Shown: one piece after another, positions 55,765-64,000 of the stretch
Layout of the letters: each line of letters starts with the position of its first letter
How positions within the stretch are numbered: the first letter of the stretch is position 1
Assembly: GCA_910583675.1 (NCBI GenBank)
Contig: CAJTYH010000007.1
Location: forward strand, 1 to 64,000
DNA length: 64,000 nt
From: an uncultured Muribaculaceae bacterium
GTDB taxonomy: Bacteria > Bacteroidota > Bacteroidia > Bacteroidales > Muribaculaceae
Reading direction: 5' to 3'
The notes under the pieces: generated by a model
Seen by the model: only the letters and a program-made list of their open reading frames with translations
Databases searched by the model: none
What the model was told of the DNA's origin: nothing
Program-made: the position numbers and the translations under genes

Positions 55765-57984
55765 TTACCAGCGGAACTGCACGCGGTGGCCGTCGGGATG
55801 GTTCTCGAACTTCAGGAGATACGTGCGGCTGGCGGCATCCCAAGCCGACGGGGAGAAGGTCTCCACGCCGTCAACGAGGACGCTTGTGGGCGCGGAAGGA
55901 AGAAGCACGCGGGCAACGCCGTCGGTATCTATCGGGCTTTTGGCCACAAAGGAATAATCGTGCTTGCCGGCCACCTCATCCGATTCGCGGAAGGATGCCG
56001 CAAGTACTTGCGGTTGCTTGGGCTTTTCCACCTGTCCCAGATCCAGCAGCAACGCCTGAGCACCCGGTTTCACCACAATCTCGTCGCGCACCGGCAATGC
56101 GGGATCGAACATGTCTATGTACTTCCCTTTTAGAACGAGCGGATCAGGGCTTACACCTTCGTCAACCACCGCCGCTATGGTATAGGGGCCGCGCTGCAGC
56201 AGGAAATCGTTCTTGAACTCGGGGCGCTTCCCCTTGTTCTTCATGGCATACAGACGGCTGACCTCCTCCATGAATTTCGCATCACCATCCTTTTTCAGAA
56301 TATGCGTCTTGGGATCGTCACGCAACACGACAAGAGTGCCTTTCCCCACCTTGTATTCCCCGGCAGCTGCATCGGCAGGCACATCTATCAACGAGAAGAG
56401 ATGCTGCGACGGAGCGGCATAGGAGTTTTCACCGGTATTCCACCATTCCTGCACCATCTGGAACGGATCGGCATCGCTTCCGCAATACACGAGCATCCCC
56501 CCTTTCCTTACCCAATCGGCAAGATGGCGATGAGCCTCTGGATCAAGCGGTTTCATGTTGGAATATGTCATGATGAGCACTTTCGTATCGGCAAGCGTGG
56601 CGGGGAATCCGAGATTTTCGATGTGTACCGTCTTCACCGGCACGCCGCGCTTTACCAACGGAAGCGCCAAGCCGTAGAAATTGGCCAACTGCGGATCGTT
56701 GTAACCATCATGGAGGGGAAAGCGCTGGAACATCAGCGAGTTCGACATGAGCACACCGATGCCGTCGGTACCGGAAACCTTGTTGCTGCTCTCCGGCATC
56801 TTGTTCAGGGCGTTGACCATCACCTGCATCTGCGCGGAATAGAAGCGCGGTATGCGGGTCTTCTCGTCGCTGTCGGCGCTCGTGCGGTACAGCCCCTCGT
56901 ATATGCGTTCCGGCCACGGCATTATCTCATAATCCGCCACTCCGGGATAAAGCAATTGCGCAACGAAAGTCGCCTGGTAGTTGCGCTTGTAGTCGTCCCA
57001 GTCCTTGGCGCGATCCTCTATCGGGTCGGTAAGGAAAAACATCTTGCGTCCGGTGGGGGCGGTCATGGACTCCATGGATCCATACTCCAGATAGGCCGTC
57101 TCGAACACACGCTCCTTCTCCACGCCGTTGAAGAAGTTCGGTTCGCGGGAGGTGCCTGTCCATACCTGCGCTATGTAGCCGTCCACACATGGCAGCGACG
57201 CGAGGCTCGCCTCGGGACTTACGATCTGCCACTGGGAATAGTTGACCAGCGAATGGGTGGGCACGTAGCACTTGATGTCACGCCCGAGGCTGCGGCCATA
57301 TTCCTTGGCATAGGTGAACACCTCGTTGAGCGCACGGTAATACAGGTGGTATTTCAGCTTGTTTGCAAGGTAGGTGGCCTCAGGAGACTCATGCTGCGGC
57401 CGCCAGTCCGTGCCGTAATACTCCTTCCATTCCCTCTTGAAGGCATCGCTGTATCCGGCACGTGCCCAGAATTCCGGTTCCTCCATGAAAATGGCATCCA
57501 CCCCGGCATCTATGACGCGCTTTACATGGCGCTCCTTCATGTATTTGAGGAAGTTCTCGGAGGGTACGATATAGGGAACCATGTGGCCGTGCCAGATGGT
57601 GTCGCCACGCTGTGTCACCTGTCCCTCGTCCAGATGCCGTCTGCCGTCCCATTTTCCTGTGAAATAGTCCTGGTATTCTCCCCATGCGATACCGGTCATG
57701 AAGTGTACGGTATACCCACGGTCTTTCCAGCTCTTAACGCGCTCCTCAAAAGTCTGCTTGCCCCTCTTGCGATCGCTCGGATTGCCCCCGACACCATAGA
57801 CCATCACAGCGTCGGCACGGTTGTCTATCGTCGGACGCCACTCCCTTGATGTCTGGAAAGTGGTCTTCACCCCGTCGTCATATGCTTTTGACGTTTTTTT
57901 CGCGGACGCGCCGATCGGCATCATCCACAAGGCACAGGCAAGAGCCCCTGTGCCTAAATACTTGAATTCTTCTCTTAATGTCAT
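55765..57984 (-). CDS. Secreted glycosidase-like protein, family not assigned
   Basis: 739 residues, with a probable signal (YLGTGALACALWMMPIGASA). Residues ~50-400 look like a TIM-barrel glycoside hydrolase: RGYTVHFMTGIAWGEYQDYF, GVDAIFMEEPEFWARAGYSDAFKREWKEYYG (candidate acid/base Glu), YVPTHSLVNYSQWQIVSPEAS and YLEYGSMESMTAPTGRKMFF. Residues ~420-560 resemble the trimerisation/glutamine-amidotransferase-like domain found after the barrel in GH42-type enzymes (VLIMTYSNMKPLDPEAHRHLADWVRKGGMLVYCG). A C-terminal beta domain follows. The family cannot be named from reading alone; substrate unknown. Confidence 0.7.
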   Translation of the reverse strand: MTLREEFKYLGTGALACALWMMPIGASAKKTSKAYDDGVKTTFQTSREWRPTIDNRADAVMVYGVGGNPSDRKRGKQTFEERVKSWKDRGYTVHFMTGIAWGEYQDYFTGKWDGRRHLDEGQVTQRGDTIWHGHMVPYIVPSENFLKYMKERHVKRVIDAGVDAIFMEEPEFWARAGYSDAFKREWKEYYGTDWRPQHESPEATYLANKLKYHLYYRALNEVFTYAKEYGRSLGRDIKCYVPTHSLVNYSQWQIVSPEASLASLPCVDGYIAQVWTGTSREPNFFNGVEKERVFETAYLEYGSMESMTAPTGRKMFFLTDPIEDRAKDWDDYKRNYQATFVAQLLYPGVADYEIMPWPERIYEGLYRTSADSDEKTRIPRFYSAQMQVMVNALNKMPESSNKVSGTDGIGVLMSNSLMFQRFPLHDGYNDPQLANFYGLALPLVKRGVPVKTVHIENLGFPATLADTKVLIMTYSNMKPLDPEAHRHLADWVRKGGMLVYCGSDADPFQMVQEWWNTGENSYAAPSQHLFSLIDVPADAAAGEYKVGKGTLVVLRDDPKTHILKKDGDAKFMEEVSRLYAMKNKGKRPEFKNDFLLQRGPYTIAAVVDEGVSPDPLVLKGKYIDMFDPALPVRDEIVVKPGAQALLLDLGQVEKPKQPQVLAASFRESDEVAGKHDYSFVAKSPIDTDGVARVLLPSAPTSVLVDGVETFSPSAWDAASRTYLLKFENHPDGHRVQFRW

Positions 57985-58028
57985 GGTATGAATGGTTTTA
58001 CCCTTCTTCGGGTATCATTATAATACAT

Positions 58029-58067
58029 GCAGGTACGGCGCCAGATGTCGCCGTACCTGCAAAGTTA
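58029..58067 (-). promoter_or_regulatory. -7 element plus 12-bp hairpin between sufS and the glycosidase-like gene
   Basis: GCAGGTACGGCG (58029-58040)/CGCCGTACCTGC (58049-58060) forms a perfect 12-bp hairpin. It overlaps by one base the minus-strand -7 element TAACTTTG (58060-58067). The hairpin can end sufS transcripts and also forms the very 5' end of the next mRNA. Confidence 0.55.
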
Positions 58068-58091
58068 AGGATTTATTTCACAAATTGAAAG

Positions 58092-59315
58092 TCACATGAG
58101 CATCGGAGCTATCCTGTGAAGCGCGGCGATGAAAGCCTCCGCCTCGGCATGCGTATTGTAAAGACCGAACGAGGCACGCACGGTACCCTCTATGCCGAGC
58201 GCCTCCATCAACGGCTGGGCACAATGATGGCCGGTGCGCACTGCTATGCCGAGCTTGTCAAGGAGCATTCCCGTGTCGTAATGGTGCGCATCGCCCAGGA
58301 GGAACGATATGACCGCGCATTTTCCCGGTGCGGTGCCGAAGATCCTCATGCCTGGTATCTTCATCATCTCGGCCGTCGTCCACTCCATAAGCTCATGCTC
58401 ATGTGCGGCGACAGCATCAAGCCCCACTGAACCGATATAGTCCAAACAAGTCGAAAGGGCTGCTATATCCACGAAATCAGGGGTACCCGCCTCAAATTTG
58501 AACGGCAGTTCGGCATATGTCGTCTTCTTGAAACTTACATGGGAGATCATCTCCCCGCCACCCTGATAGGGAGGCATCTTATCCAGCCATCGCTCTTTGC
58601 CGTAAAGCACTCCCACTCCGGCGGGGCCATACATCTTGTGGCTTGAAAAGGCATAAAAGTCGGCATCAAGCGACCGAACGTCGATCTTCATGTGCGGTGC
58701 CGCCTGAGCGCCGTCCACAAGCACCGGCACACCCATGGAATGGGCATACTCCACCATCTCCCGGATCGGGTTGACAGTACCAAGCACATTGGACACATGA
58801 CACACCGCTACCAGGCGCGTGCGCTCGCTGAACAGGTTGCGGTACCGGGCAAGATCAAGGCTCCCGTCGGGGTGCATGGGCACCACCCTCAGCGCTATGC
58901 GCTTGCGAGTGCCAAGGAGCTGCCACGGCACTATGTTGGCATGATGCTCCATGACGGTGAGGATTATCTCGTCGCCGTTCTCCATGAAGCTCCCGAAACT
59001 AGACGCCACAAGATTTATGGCCTCAGTCGTGCCACGGGTGAAGATCACTTCCGACGTGGAAGCGGCATTGATATACGCCCTCACCTTTTCACGTGTGGCC
59101 TCCATCATCCCGGTAGCCTCCTGAGATATGGAAAAAACTCCACGGTGCACGTTGGCCTTGTGGTTGAAATACATGTCGTTGATCGCCTCCACTACGCAGC
59201 GGGGAGTCTGGGAGGTGGCTGTATTGTCAAGATACACCAACGGTTTGCCATAGACCGTGCGGTCAAGTATCGGGAAATCGCGTCTCAACGCTTCTACATC
59301 ATATTTCATATCCAT
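58092..59315 (-). CDS. sufS: Cysteine desulfurase SufS
   Basis: 407 residues. Supplies sulfur for Fe-S clusters from cysteine, using PLP. PLP lysine Lys227 in FSSHKMYGPAG; active-site Cys365 in RTGHHCAQPLM, the group II (SufS) form; PLP phosphate site TRGTTEAINLVA and EHHANIVPW. Last gene of the suf operon, 12 bp after sufD. No SufE or SufU is in the window, so the sulfur acceptor lies elsewhere or transfer is direct. Confidence 0.96.
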   Translation of the reverse strand: MDMKYDVEALRRDFPILDRTVYGKPLVYLDNTATSQTPRCVVEAINDMYFNHKANVHRGVFSISQEATGMMEATREKVRAYINAASTSEVIFTRGTTEAINLVASSFGSFMENGDEIILTVMEHHANIVPWQLLGTRKRIALRVVPMHPDGSLDLARYRNLFSERTRLVAVCHVSNVLGTVNPIREMVEYAHSMGVPVLVDGAQAAPHMKIDVRSLDADFYAFSSHKMYGPAGVGVLYGKERWLDKMPPYQGGGEMISHVSFKKTTYAELPFKFEAGTPDFVDIAALSTCLDYIGSVGLDAVAAHEHELMEWTTAEMMKIPGMRIFGTAPGKCAVISFLLGDAHHYDTGMLLDKLGIAVRTGHHCAQPLMEALGIEGTVRASFGLYNTHAEAEAFIAALHRIAPMLM

Positions 59316-59327
59316 ACTACTCCAGAT

Positions 59328-60683
59328 TTAATCTGAACAAGCGGAACCGCACTCCGCGCAACCGGCCTTGCCCCCGGAGAAACGGCGATCCACCATGTGA
59401 CGCAACCTGTCGCGCAACGGCTCCATGCTGATCGTATCGATCACATCCACCATGAACGCCTGCATGAGCATGCGCCGTGCTTCCTCCTCGGGAATCCCCC
59501 TGGTGCGCATATAAAAGAGCGCATTGTTGTCAAGCTGCCCGGTAGTGGCTCCATGGGAGCACTTCACATCGTCGTTGTAGATCAGCAACTGCGGCTTGGT
59601 GTGCATGCGGGCACCTGGAGATGCCAGGATATTGCGGTTGCTCTGGTAAGCCTCAACGAACCGGGAACCATGGCACACCTCAATGCTCCCTTCGAAAGCG
59701 CCGGTGGCATTGTCGTCAAGCACATATTTCAGCAACTGATTGCTGCGACCGCGATCCGCCGCATGGCGTATGACCGATGAATTGTCTATATGCTGACGAT
59801 CAGACCCGATGGCCATGGCCGACAAGCGCGTGGATGCATTCTCTCCTGTCACATCTATATGGAAATCGTTGCGGGTGGTGCCGTTGGTAAGGGTGGCACC
59901 GAATATATGCAGTTCCGAGCCTTCATCCTGACGTGCGAAAAGCTGGCCACGCCGGGAAGTGGACGCATTGGATTCCTCTATGTCGTACCACTCTACCCGC
60001 GCACCTCGGGCGGCAAAGATCTCTACCACCTCAGAGCTGAGGCATGTGGCATCCTCACCCTGTGTATGGTCGCATTTCAATATGGAAATGTGGCTGTCCT
60101 CCTCGGCCACCACAAGCACACGACGCGGGGCAAGAAGCGGCGTGGCACTATGGAATATGTCCACGATCTGTACGGTCTTCTCCAACCGCGTGCCGCGTGC
60201 CACATGGATGAACACTCCATCCTGCACAAGCATTGTGTTCAAGGCCACCGATGCGTCTGACATATCGGCGGCTTTGCCGTAGTATTTCTCCACAAGCGAG
60301 GGCATCTCGCGTGCGGCATCTGCGAGGGAACACACGGTGAGACCGGCGGGTAGATTCTTGAGCAATGTGGAGGTAGGCACGAAACGGTCGTTCACCACCA
60401 CGGCAAGCAGGGTCGAAAGATTGGGAACACCGCACCGGAAGGATGCCCCCACGTCCACAGGCATGTTCACGCGGTTTATGTTCACGCCGAAGTCCGGCGC
60501 GAACATATCGTTGAGCGAAGTCTTCTCGTATCCCTCTTCCCCATGTTCCGGCAAACGCCAGGCGTGCTCAAGCGCATCGGCCGCCAGGACACGCATGGCA
60601 TTCAGCGCCCCTGCCGAATGAGCGTCAATAGCTTCCCGATGGTCGTGATACAGGTCAAGGTACTGGTCAATGGCGTTGCTCAT
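59328..60683 (-). CDS. sufD: Fe-S assembly protein SufD
   Basis: 451 residues. Forms the SufBC2D scaffold with SufB and SufC. The right-handed beta-helix is visible in the C-terminal half (DFHIDVTGENASTRLSAMAIGSDRQHIDNSSVIRHAADRGRSNQLLKYVLDD and YNDDVKCSHGATTGQLDNNALFYMRTRGIPEEEARRMLMQAF, the typical SufD/SufB end, quoted by parts). The last residues carry three cysteines (GCAECGSACSD), not a usual SufD feature. Overlaps sufC by 4 bp. Confidence 0.95.
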   Translation of the reverse strand: MSNAIDQYLDLYHDHREAIDAHSAGALNAMRVLAADALEHAWRLPEHGEEGYEKTSLNDMFAPDFGVNINRVNMPVDVGASFRCGVPNLSTLLAVVVNDRFVPTSTLLKNLPAGLTVCSLADAAREMPSLVEKYYGKAADMSDASVALNTMLVQDGVFIHVARGTRLEKTVQIVDIFHSATPLLAPRRVLVVAEEDSHISILKCDHTQGEDATCLSSEVVEIFAARGARVEWYDIEESNASTSRRGQLFARQDEGSELHIFGATLTNGTTRNDFHIDVTGENASTRLSAMAIGSDRQHIDNSSVIRHAADRGRSNQLLKYVLDDNATGAFEGSIEVCHGSRFVEAYQSNRNILASPGARMHTKPQLLIYNDDVKCSHGATTGQLDNNALFYMRTRGIPEEEARRMLMQAFMVDVIDTISMEPLRDRLRHMVDRRFSGGKAGCAECGSACSD

Positions 60684-61441
60684 CGGTTTTCCTCCTTTAT
60701 CCAGTCATACCCCTTCTCCTCCAGTTCAAGAGCCAGTTCAGGCCCACCCGTGCGCACTATGCGACCCTTGTAGAGCACATGAACGAAATCGGGCTTGATG
60801 TAATCCAGAAGTCTTTGGTAGTGGGTTATTACAATTGTAGCGTTCTGCGAGGTCTTGAGTTGGTTGACCCCTCCCGCCACTATTCGGAGCGCATCTATGT
60901 CAAGACCGGAGTCCGTCTCGTCAAGGATGCTCAGGCGCGGCTCGAGCACAGCCATCTGGAATATTTCGTTGCGCTTCTTCTCGCCTCCCGAAAAGCCCTC
61001 GTTCACAGAGCGTGAAGCCAGTTTGTTGTCAAGTTCGACTATGGCACGTTTCTGACGCATGAGTTTCAGGAAGTCACCTGCGCTCAGCGGCTCTTCATTG
61101 AAATATTTGCGCTTGGCATTGACGGCGGCACGCATGAAATTGACCATGGAGACACCGGGTATCTCCACCGGATACTGGAATGAAAGGAAAAGCCCCTCAT
61201 GGCTGCGATCCTCAGGCGAAAGCGACAGCAAGTCCAACCCGTGGAACGTTGCGCTGCCACCCGTCACGGTAAATGCGGGATTGCCCGCAAGCACACTCGA
61301 AAGGGTGGATTTGCCGGAACCGTTCGGCCCCATTATGGCATGCACCTCACCGGGACGGATCTCAAGATTCACACCCCGCAGTATTTCCTTCTCTTCAACT
61401 TTGGCGTGAAGGTCGGTGACCTTCAGAAGTATATCGTTCAT
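60680..61441 (-). CDS. sufC: Fe-S assembly ATPase SufC
   Basis: 253 residues. ABC-type ATPase of the SufBCD complex. Walker A GPNGSGKSTLSS, Q-loop LSFQYPVEIPGVS, signature GFSGGEKKRNEIFQM (SufC form), Walker B LSILDETDSGLDIDALR and His switch VITHYQRLL. Its start is 44 bp after sufB. Confidence 0.97.
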   Translation of the reverse strand: MNDILLKVTDLHAKVEEKEILRGVNLEIRPGEVHAIMGPNGSGKSTLSSVLAGNPAFTVTGGSATFHGLDLLSLSPEDRSHEGLFLSFQYPVEIPGVSMVNFMRAAVNAKRKYFNEEPLSAGDFLKLMRQKRAIVELDNKLASRSVNEGFSGGEKKRNEIFQMAVLEPRLSILDETDSGLDIDALRIVAGGVNQLKTSQNATIVITHYQRLLDYIKPDFVHVLYKGRIVRTGGPELALELEEKGYDWIKEENR

Positions 61442-61485
61442 AAGCGATTGCTACTCTACAATTAACAACATTACATTAAGATCCG

Positions 61486-63009
61486 TTACCCTACCGATCC
61501 CTCAAGGCTTATCTGAAGCAGTTTCTGAGCCTCCACGGCGAACTCCATAGGCAGCTTGTTCATCACCTCCTTGGCATAGCCGTTGACTATAAGCCCGACG
61601 GCTTCCTCGGTGGGGATGCCGCGTTGGTTGCAATAGAAGATCTGATCCTCGGAAATCTTCGACGTGGTGGCCTCATGCTCCACTATGGCGGTAGGGTTCA
61701 TCACGTCTATGTAGGGGAAAGTGTGCGCACCGCAGTCAGAACCGAGCAGGAGCGAATCGCACTGGGTATAGTTCCTGGCTCCCTCGGCAGCGGGGGTCAC
61801 CTTTACGAGACCTCTGTAGGAGTTCTCGCTGAACCCTGCGGAGATGCCTTTCGAGACGATTGTGGAACGGGTATTGCGCCCGAGGTGTATCATCTTGGTA
61901 CCGGTATCGGCCTGTTGGTGATTGCGTGTCAAGGCCACGGAATAGAATTCGCCGACCGAACCTTCGCCCATAAGGACACAGGAGGGATATTTCCATGTGA
62001 TGGCCGATCCGGTCTCCACCTGCGTCCAGCTCAACTTGGAGTAGTCGCCACGGCAAAGGCCGCGCTTGGTGACAAGGTTGTAGATGCCACCTCGGCCATC
62101 CTTGTCGCCGGCATACCAGTTCTGCACGGTGGAATACTTGACCTCAGCACGGTCCTCCACGATGATCTCCACGATTGCGGCATGGAGCTGGTTCTCGTCG
62201 CGCATCGGAGCCGTACATCCTTCGAGGTAGCTCACATAGGCATCGTCATCGGCCACGATGAGAGTGCGCTCGAACTGACCTGTGCCTGATGCGTTTATTC
62301 GGAAATATGTGGACAGCTCCATCGGACAGCGCACCCCTTTGGGGATATAGACGAAAGACCCGTCGGAAAAGACAGCGGAATTGAGAGACGCGTAGAAATT
62401 GTCCTTATATGACACCACCGAACCGAGGTATTTCCTTATCAGGTCCGGATAGTCCCTTATCGCCTCCGATATGGAACAGAAAATTATCCCTTTCTCTGCC
62501 AGCGCCTCCTTGTGGGTAGTCTTCACGGAAACGGAATCCATGACTGCGTCCACCGCCATGCCGCTCAGTTGCTTCTGCTCCTGAAGGGGGATACCGAGCC
62601 GGTCGAACGTCTTGAGCAATTCCGGATCCACTTCGTCAAGGCTCTTGGGGCCTTCCTTCTTCACCGGGGCGGCATAGTAGCTGATGGCCTGGAAGTCAAT
62701 GTCGGGCATACGCAGATGTCCCCATTTCGGCGGGGTCATTGTCAGCCAATGGCGATAGGCCTTCAAACGGAAATCAAGCATCCATTCCGGCTCACCTTTC
62801 TTTGCCGAGATGAGTCGTACCACCTCTTCGCTAAGTCCCGTAGGGATTATCTCAGTATCGATGTCGCTTACGAACCCATACTTGTAATCCCCCTCGGCCA
62901 CATCTTTAAGCAGCGAGGCATCGCGGTCGTCTGCAGCAGGGCACGACGCACCGGCAGACGAATTACCGCCGCTGTTCCTGTTCTTATTGTCCAAGTATTC
63001 CTTATTCAT
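61486..63009 (-). CDS. sufB: Fe-S assembly protein SufB
   Basis: 507 residues from the ATG at 63009. Scaffold subunit on which the Fe-S cluster is built. Motifs: [82 protein letters not shown], and the conserved C-terminal [55 protein letters not shown] (read in parts). An N-terminal hydrophilic segment of about 30 residues ([20 protein letters not shown]) precedes the usual start of homology. First suf gene, 69 bp after cvpA. Confidence 0.96.
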   Translation of the reverse strand: MNKEYLDNKNRNSGGNSSAGASCPAADDRDASLLKDVAEGDYKYGFVSDIDTEIIPTGLSEEVVRLISAKKGEPEWMLDFRLKAYRHWLTMTPPKWGHLRMPDIDFQAISYYAAPVKKEGPKSLDEVDPELLKTFDRLGIPLQEQKQLSGMAVDAVMDSVSVKTTHKEALAEKGIIFCSISEAIRDYPDLIRKYLGSVVSYKDNFYASLNSAVFSDGSFVYIPKGVRCPMELSTYFRINASGTGQFERTLIVADDDAYVSYLEGCTAPMRDENQLHAAIVEIIVEDRAEVKYSTVQNWYAGDKDGRGGIYNLVTKRGLCRGDYSKLSWTQVETGSAITWKYPSCVLMGEGSVGEFYSVALTRNHQQADTGTKMIHLGRNTRSTIVSKGISAGFSENSYRGLVKVTPAAEGARNYTQCDSLLLGSDCGAHTFPYIDVMNPTAIVEHEATTSKISEDQIFYCNQRGIPTEEAVGLIVNGYAKEVMNKLPMEFAVEAQKLLQISLEGSVG

Positions 63010-63078
63010 ATCCGGAAAATCGCATGTTCCGGCCTCATACCGCACATGCGCATCTTAAATATCATGTATGTCTTAAAA

Positions 63079-63648
63079 TCAACAATCCCCGCACCCCGTT
63101 AGTTCCCCGACGGCATCCGTGAGACCGCCGACACCGGTTTCCACAACCCATCCCAGCACCTGGGGCGCAAGCCCGGCTACAGCCTCTATTGCATGTCCGT
63201 TGCACATGGTGCTTAGCTTGTGCAAGTCCGTTGCCGGCTTTACGATAAGCCACAGGTTCAACGCCAGGCTAAGAATCACCATCCACTCGAACAGACAGAA
63301 CACCGCACCCGCCACACGGTCAAGAAAACCGATCTGCAAGGCATGCGTTACGCCTCTCAGGAAACGTGCCACCATCTTGACCAATGCATAACCTGCAATG
63401 AAAAGTATCACGCGAGCCAGCACCGTATAAAAATATCCCTTGCCGGTTTCCGGTTCAGTTACTGTGCCATCAGGTGACGTTCCCCCATTTTCGAGGAATG
63501 CCGTAAGCCAGTCGCCCCCCAGTCGACAAGCGAGTATTCCTACTACGATGGCAGCCAAGGCACCGAGCTGAAGCACTATCCCTTTGCGCCACCCCATGAA
63601 GGCACTCCCAAGCGCCACCACCAATATTATAATGTCAAATACTGTCAT
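63079..63648 (-). CDS. CvpA family membrane protein
   Basis: 189 residues from the ATG at 63648 (MTVFDIIILVVALGSAFMGWRKGIVLQLGAL). CvpA-type proteins have four membrane helices; segments seen are IIILVVALGSAFMG, ALAAIVVGILACRLG, VLARVILFIAGYALVKMVARF and FCLFEWMVILSLALNLWLIV. In E. coli CvpA is needed for colicin V production and envelope stress tolerance; the molecular role is unresolved. It leads into the suf operon. Confidence 0.87.
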   Translation of the reverse strand: MTVFDIIILVVALGSAFMGWRKGIVLQLGALAAIVVGILACRLGGDWLTAFLENGGTSPDGTVTEPETGKGYFYTVLARVILFIAGYALVKMVARFLRGVTHALQIGFLDRVAGAVFCLFEWMVILSLALNLWLIVKPATDLHKLSTMCNGHAIEAVAGLAPQVLGWVVETGVGGLTDAVGELTGCGDC

Positions 63649-63699
63649 AAACAACAAAGGATGGCACCCGTATGAGGCAAGCGCCAATTTATCATGCCA

Positions 63700-63730
63700 C
63701 AAAATTACTCAATTCCCACCATATGGCAAA
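63700..63730 (-). promoter_or_regulatory. Promoter of the cvpA-suf operon
   Basis: Minus strand TTTG (63727-63730), 19 nt, TAATTTTG (63700-63707). Confidence 0.7.
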
Positions 63731-63856
63731 CAAAAACGACATGCACAGCATCCCCACGCAGTGTGGCCGATATCAGACCGGAATGACGAAAAACAGGCCC
63801 AGTTACGATTTAACTTTAATTAACAAATGGGGGGGGGTAATTTTACCATTTTTACT

Positions 63857-63864
63857 TACCTTTG
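63857..63864 (+). promoter_or_regulatory. -7 element of a rightward promoter at the window edge
   Basis: TACCTTTG, perfect -7 match. Where a -33 element is expected lies a run of nine G (63829-63837). Confidence 0.5.
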
Positions 63865-63937
63865 CCACGCAAACACCTAACAAACTCTATAAACCTTTAT
63901 TTACTATATATATCTTCACCAAAAACTTCCAACTGAC

Positions 63938-64000
63938 ATGCCGCTGAGGCCGCCGTATGAATTCCGTCATATGGCGCGCACCTCACAAGGTACCGGACAA
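63938..64000 (+). CDS. Possible 5' end of a gene cut by the window edge
   Basis: Two frames open to the end: ATG at 63938 (MPLRPPYEFRHMARTSQGTG) and ATG at 63957 (MNSVIWRAPHKVPD). The promoter at 63857 supports a rightward gene, but the correct frame and product cannot be decided. Confidence 0.35.
   Translation, partial: MPLRPPYEFRHMARTSQGTGQ

Noticed and set aside
56302..57849. 515-codon plus-strand frame opposite the glycosidase-like gene
   Set aside because: Antisense frame kept open by codon bias; histidine/arginine-rich with no motif.

Overview
The window is a piece of a Bacteroidales chromosome, most likely Muribaculaceae-like (an inference: no rRNA or tRNA gene is present to fix the taxon). 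Pointers are the promoters of the form TTTG-N19/20-TAnnTTTG (the Bacteroidetes -33/-7 pattern, seen upstream of more than ten genes), lipoprotein signals, a TonB-type beta-barrel protein, a Bacteroidetes-type LptD, sorting-domain-like C-termini, DUF4286, DUF4960 and a sufBCDS cluster. The region is gene dense and mostly core genome. I see no CRISPR array, transposase, phage gene or rRNA/tRNA gene.

Layout. 0.1-3.8 kb: a large secreted GLUG-repeat protein (-). 4.0-10.1 kb: greA, a HIT protein, a thioredoxin-fold lipoprotein, then three tightly packed glycosyltransferase genes, one of them an ATP-grasp/GT2 fusion. 10.2-15.7 kb: yceD-rpmF-fabH, era, der, a DUF2284 protein and a small membrane protein. 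15.9-19.9 kb: gapA and a GH78 alpha-L-rhamnosidase. 19.9-28.8 kb: a TonB-type outer membrane barrel (-), a DJ-1/PfpI protein, lptD (-), a GT2, DUF4286 and ruvC. 28.8-37.1 kb, nearly all minus strand: ppiD-like, metK, an OMP barrel, a small membrane protein, mgtE, rsmA and an SGNH hydrolase. 37.2-47.6 kb, minus: yidC, pyrG, ribH, a four-helix-bundle gene bracketed by inverted A/T repeats, a SIS isomerase, a thioesterase, dciA (DUF721), recF, menA, a YycJ-like MBL hydrolase and an RsmI-like methyltransferase. 47.8-58.0 kb, minus: secreted accessory carbohydrate/peptide genes (SGNH-glutaminase chimera, GH32 fructanase, DUF4960 lipoprotein, two secreted proteins of unknown function). 58.1-63.6 kb, minus: cvpA-sufB-sufC-sufD-sufS. 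A gene seems to start at the right edge.

Most genes serve envelope building (LptD, YidC, glycosyltransferases, KdsD-like SIS), ribosome/GTPase functions (Era, Der, L32, RsmA, RsmI-like), DNA repair (RecF, RuvC) and Fe-S assembly. The 47.8-58 kb block looks like a fructan and glycan scavenging set without its own SusC/SusD pair.

The least ordinary signals are non-coding: a family of AATTAGTAATTAG-type repeats that runs into stop and start codons of several genes and brackets the four-helix-bundle gene; a perfect 41-bp inverted repeat after ruvC with a related copy upstream of recF; a pyrG leader with two mutually exclusive folds; a SAM-II-like sequence directly before metK; a compact structured element between DJ-1 and lptD; and two downstream hairpins sharing a GA/CGC-GNAA-GCG/GA core.
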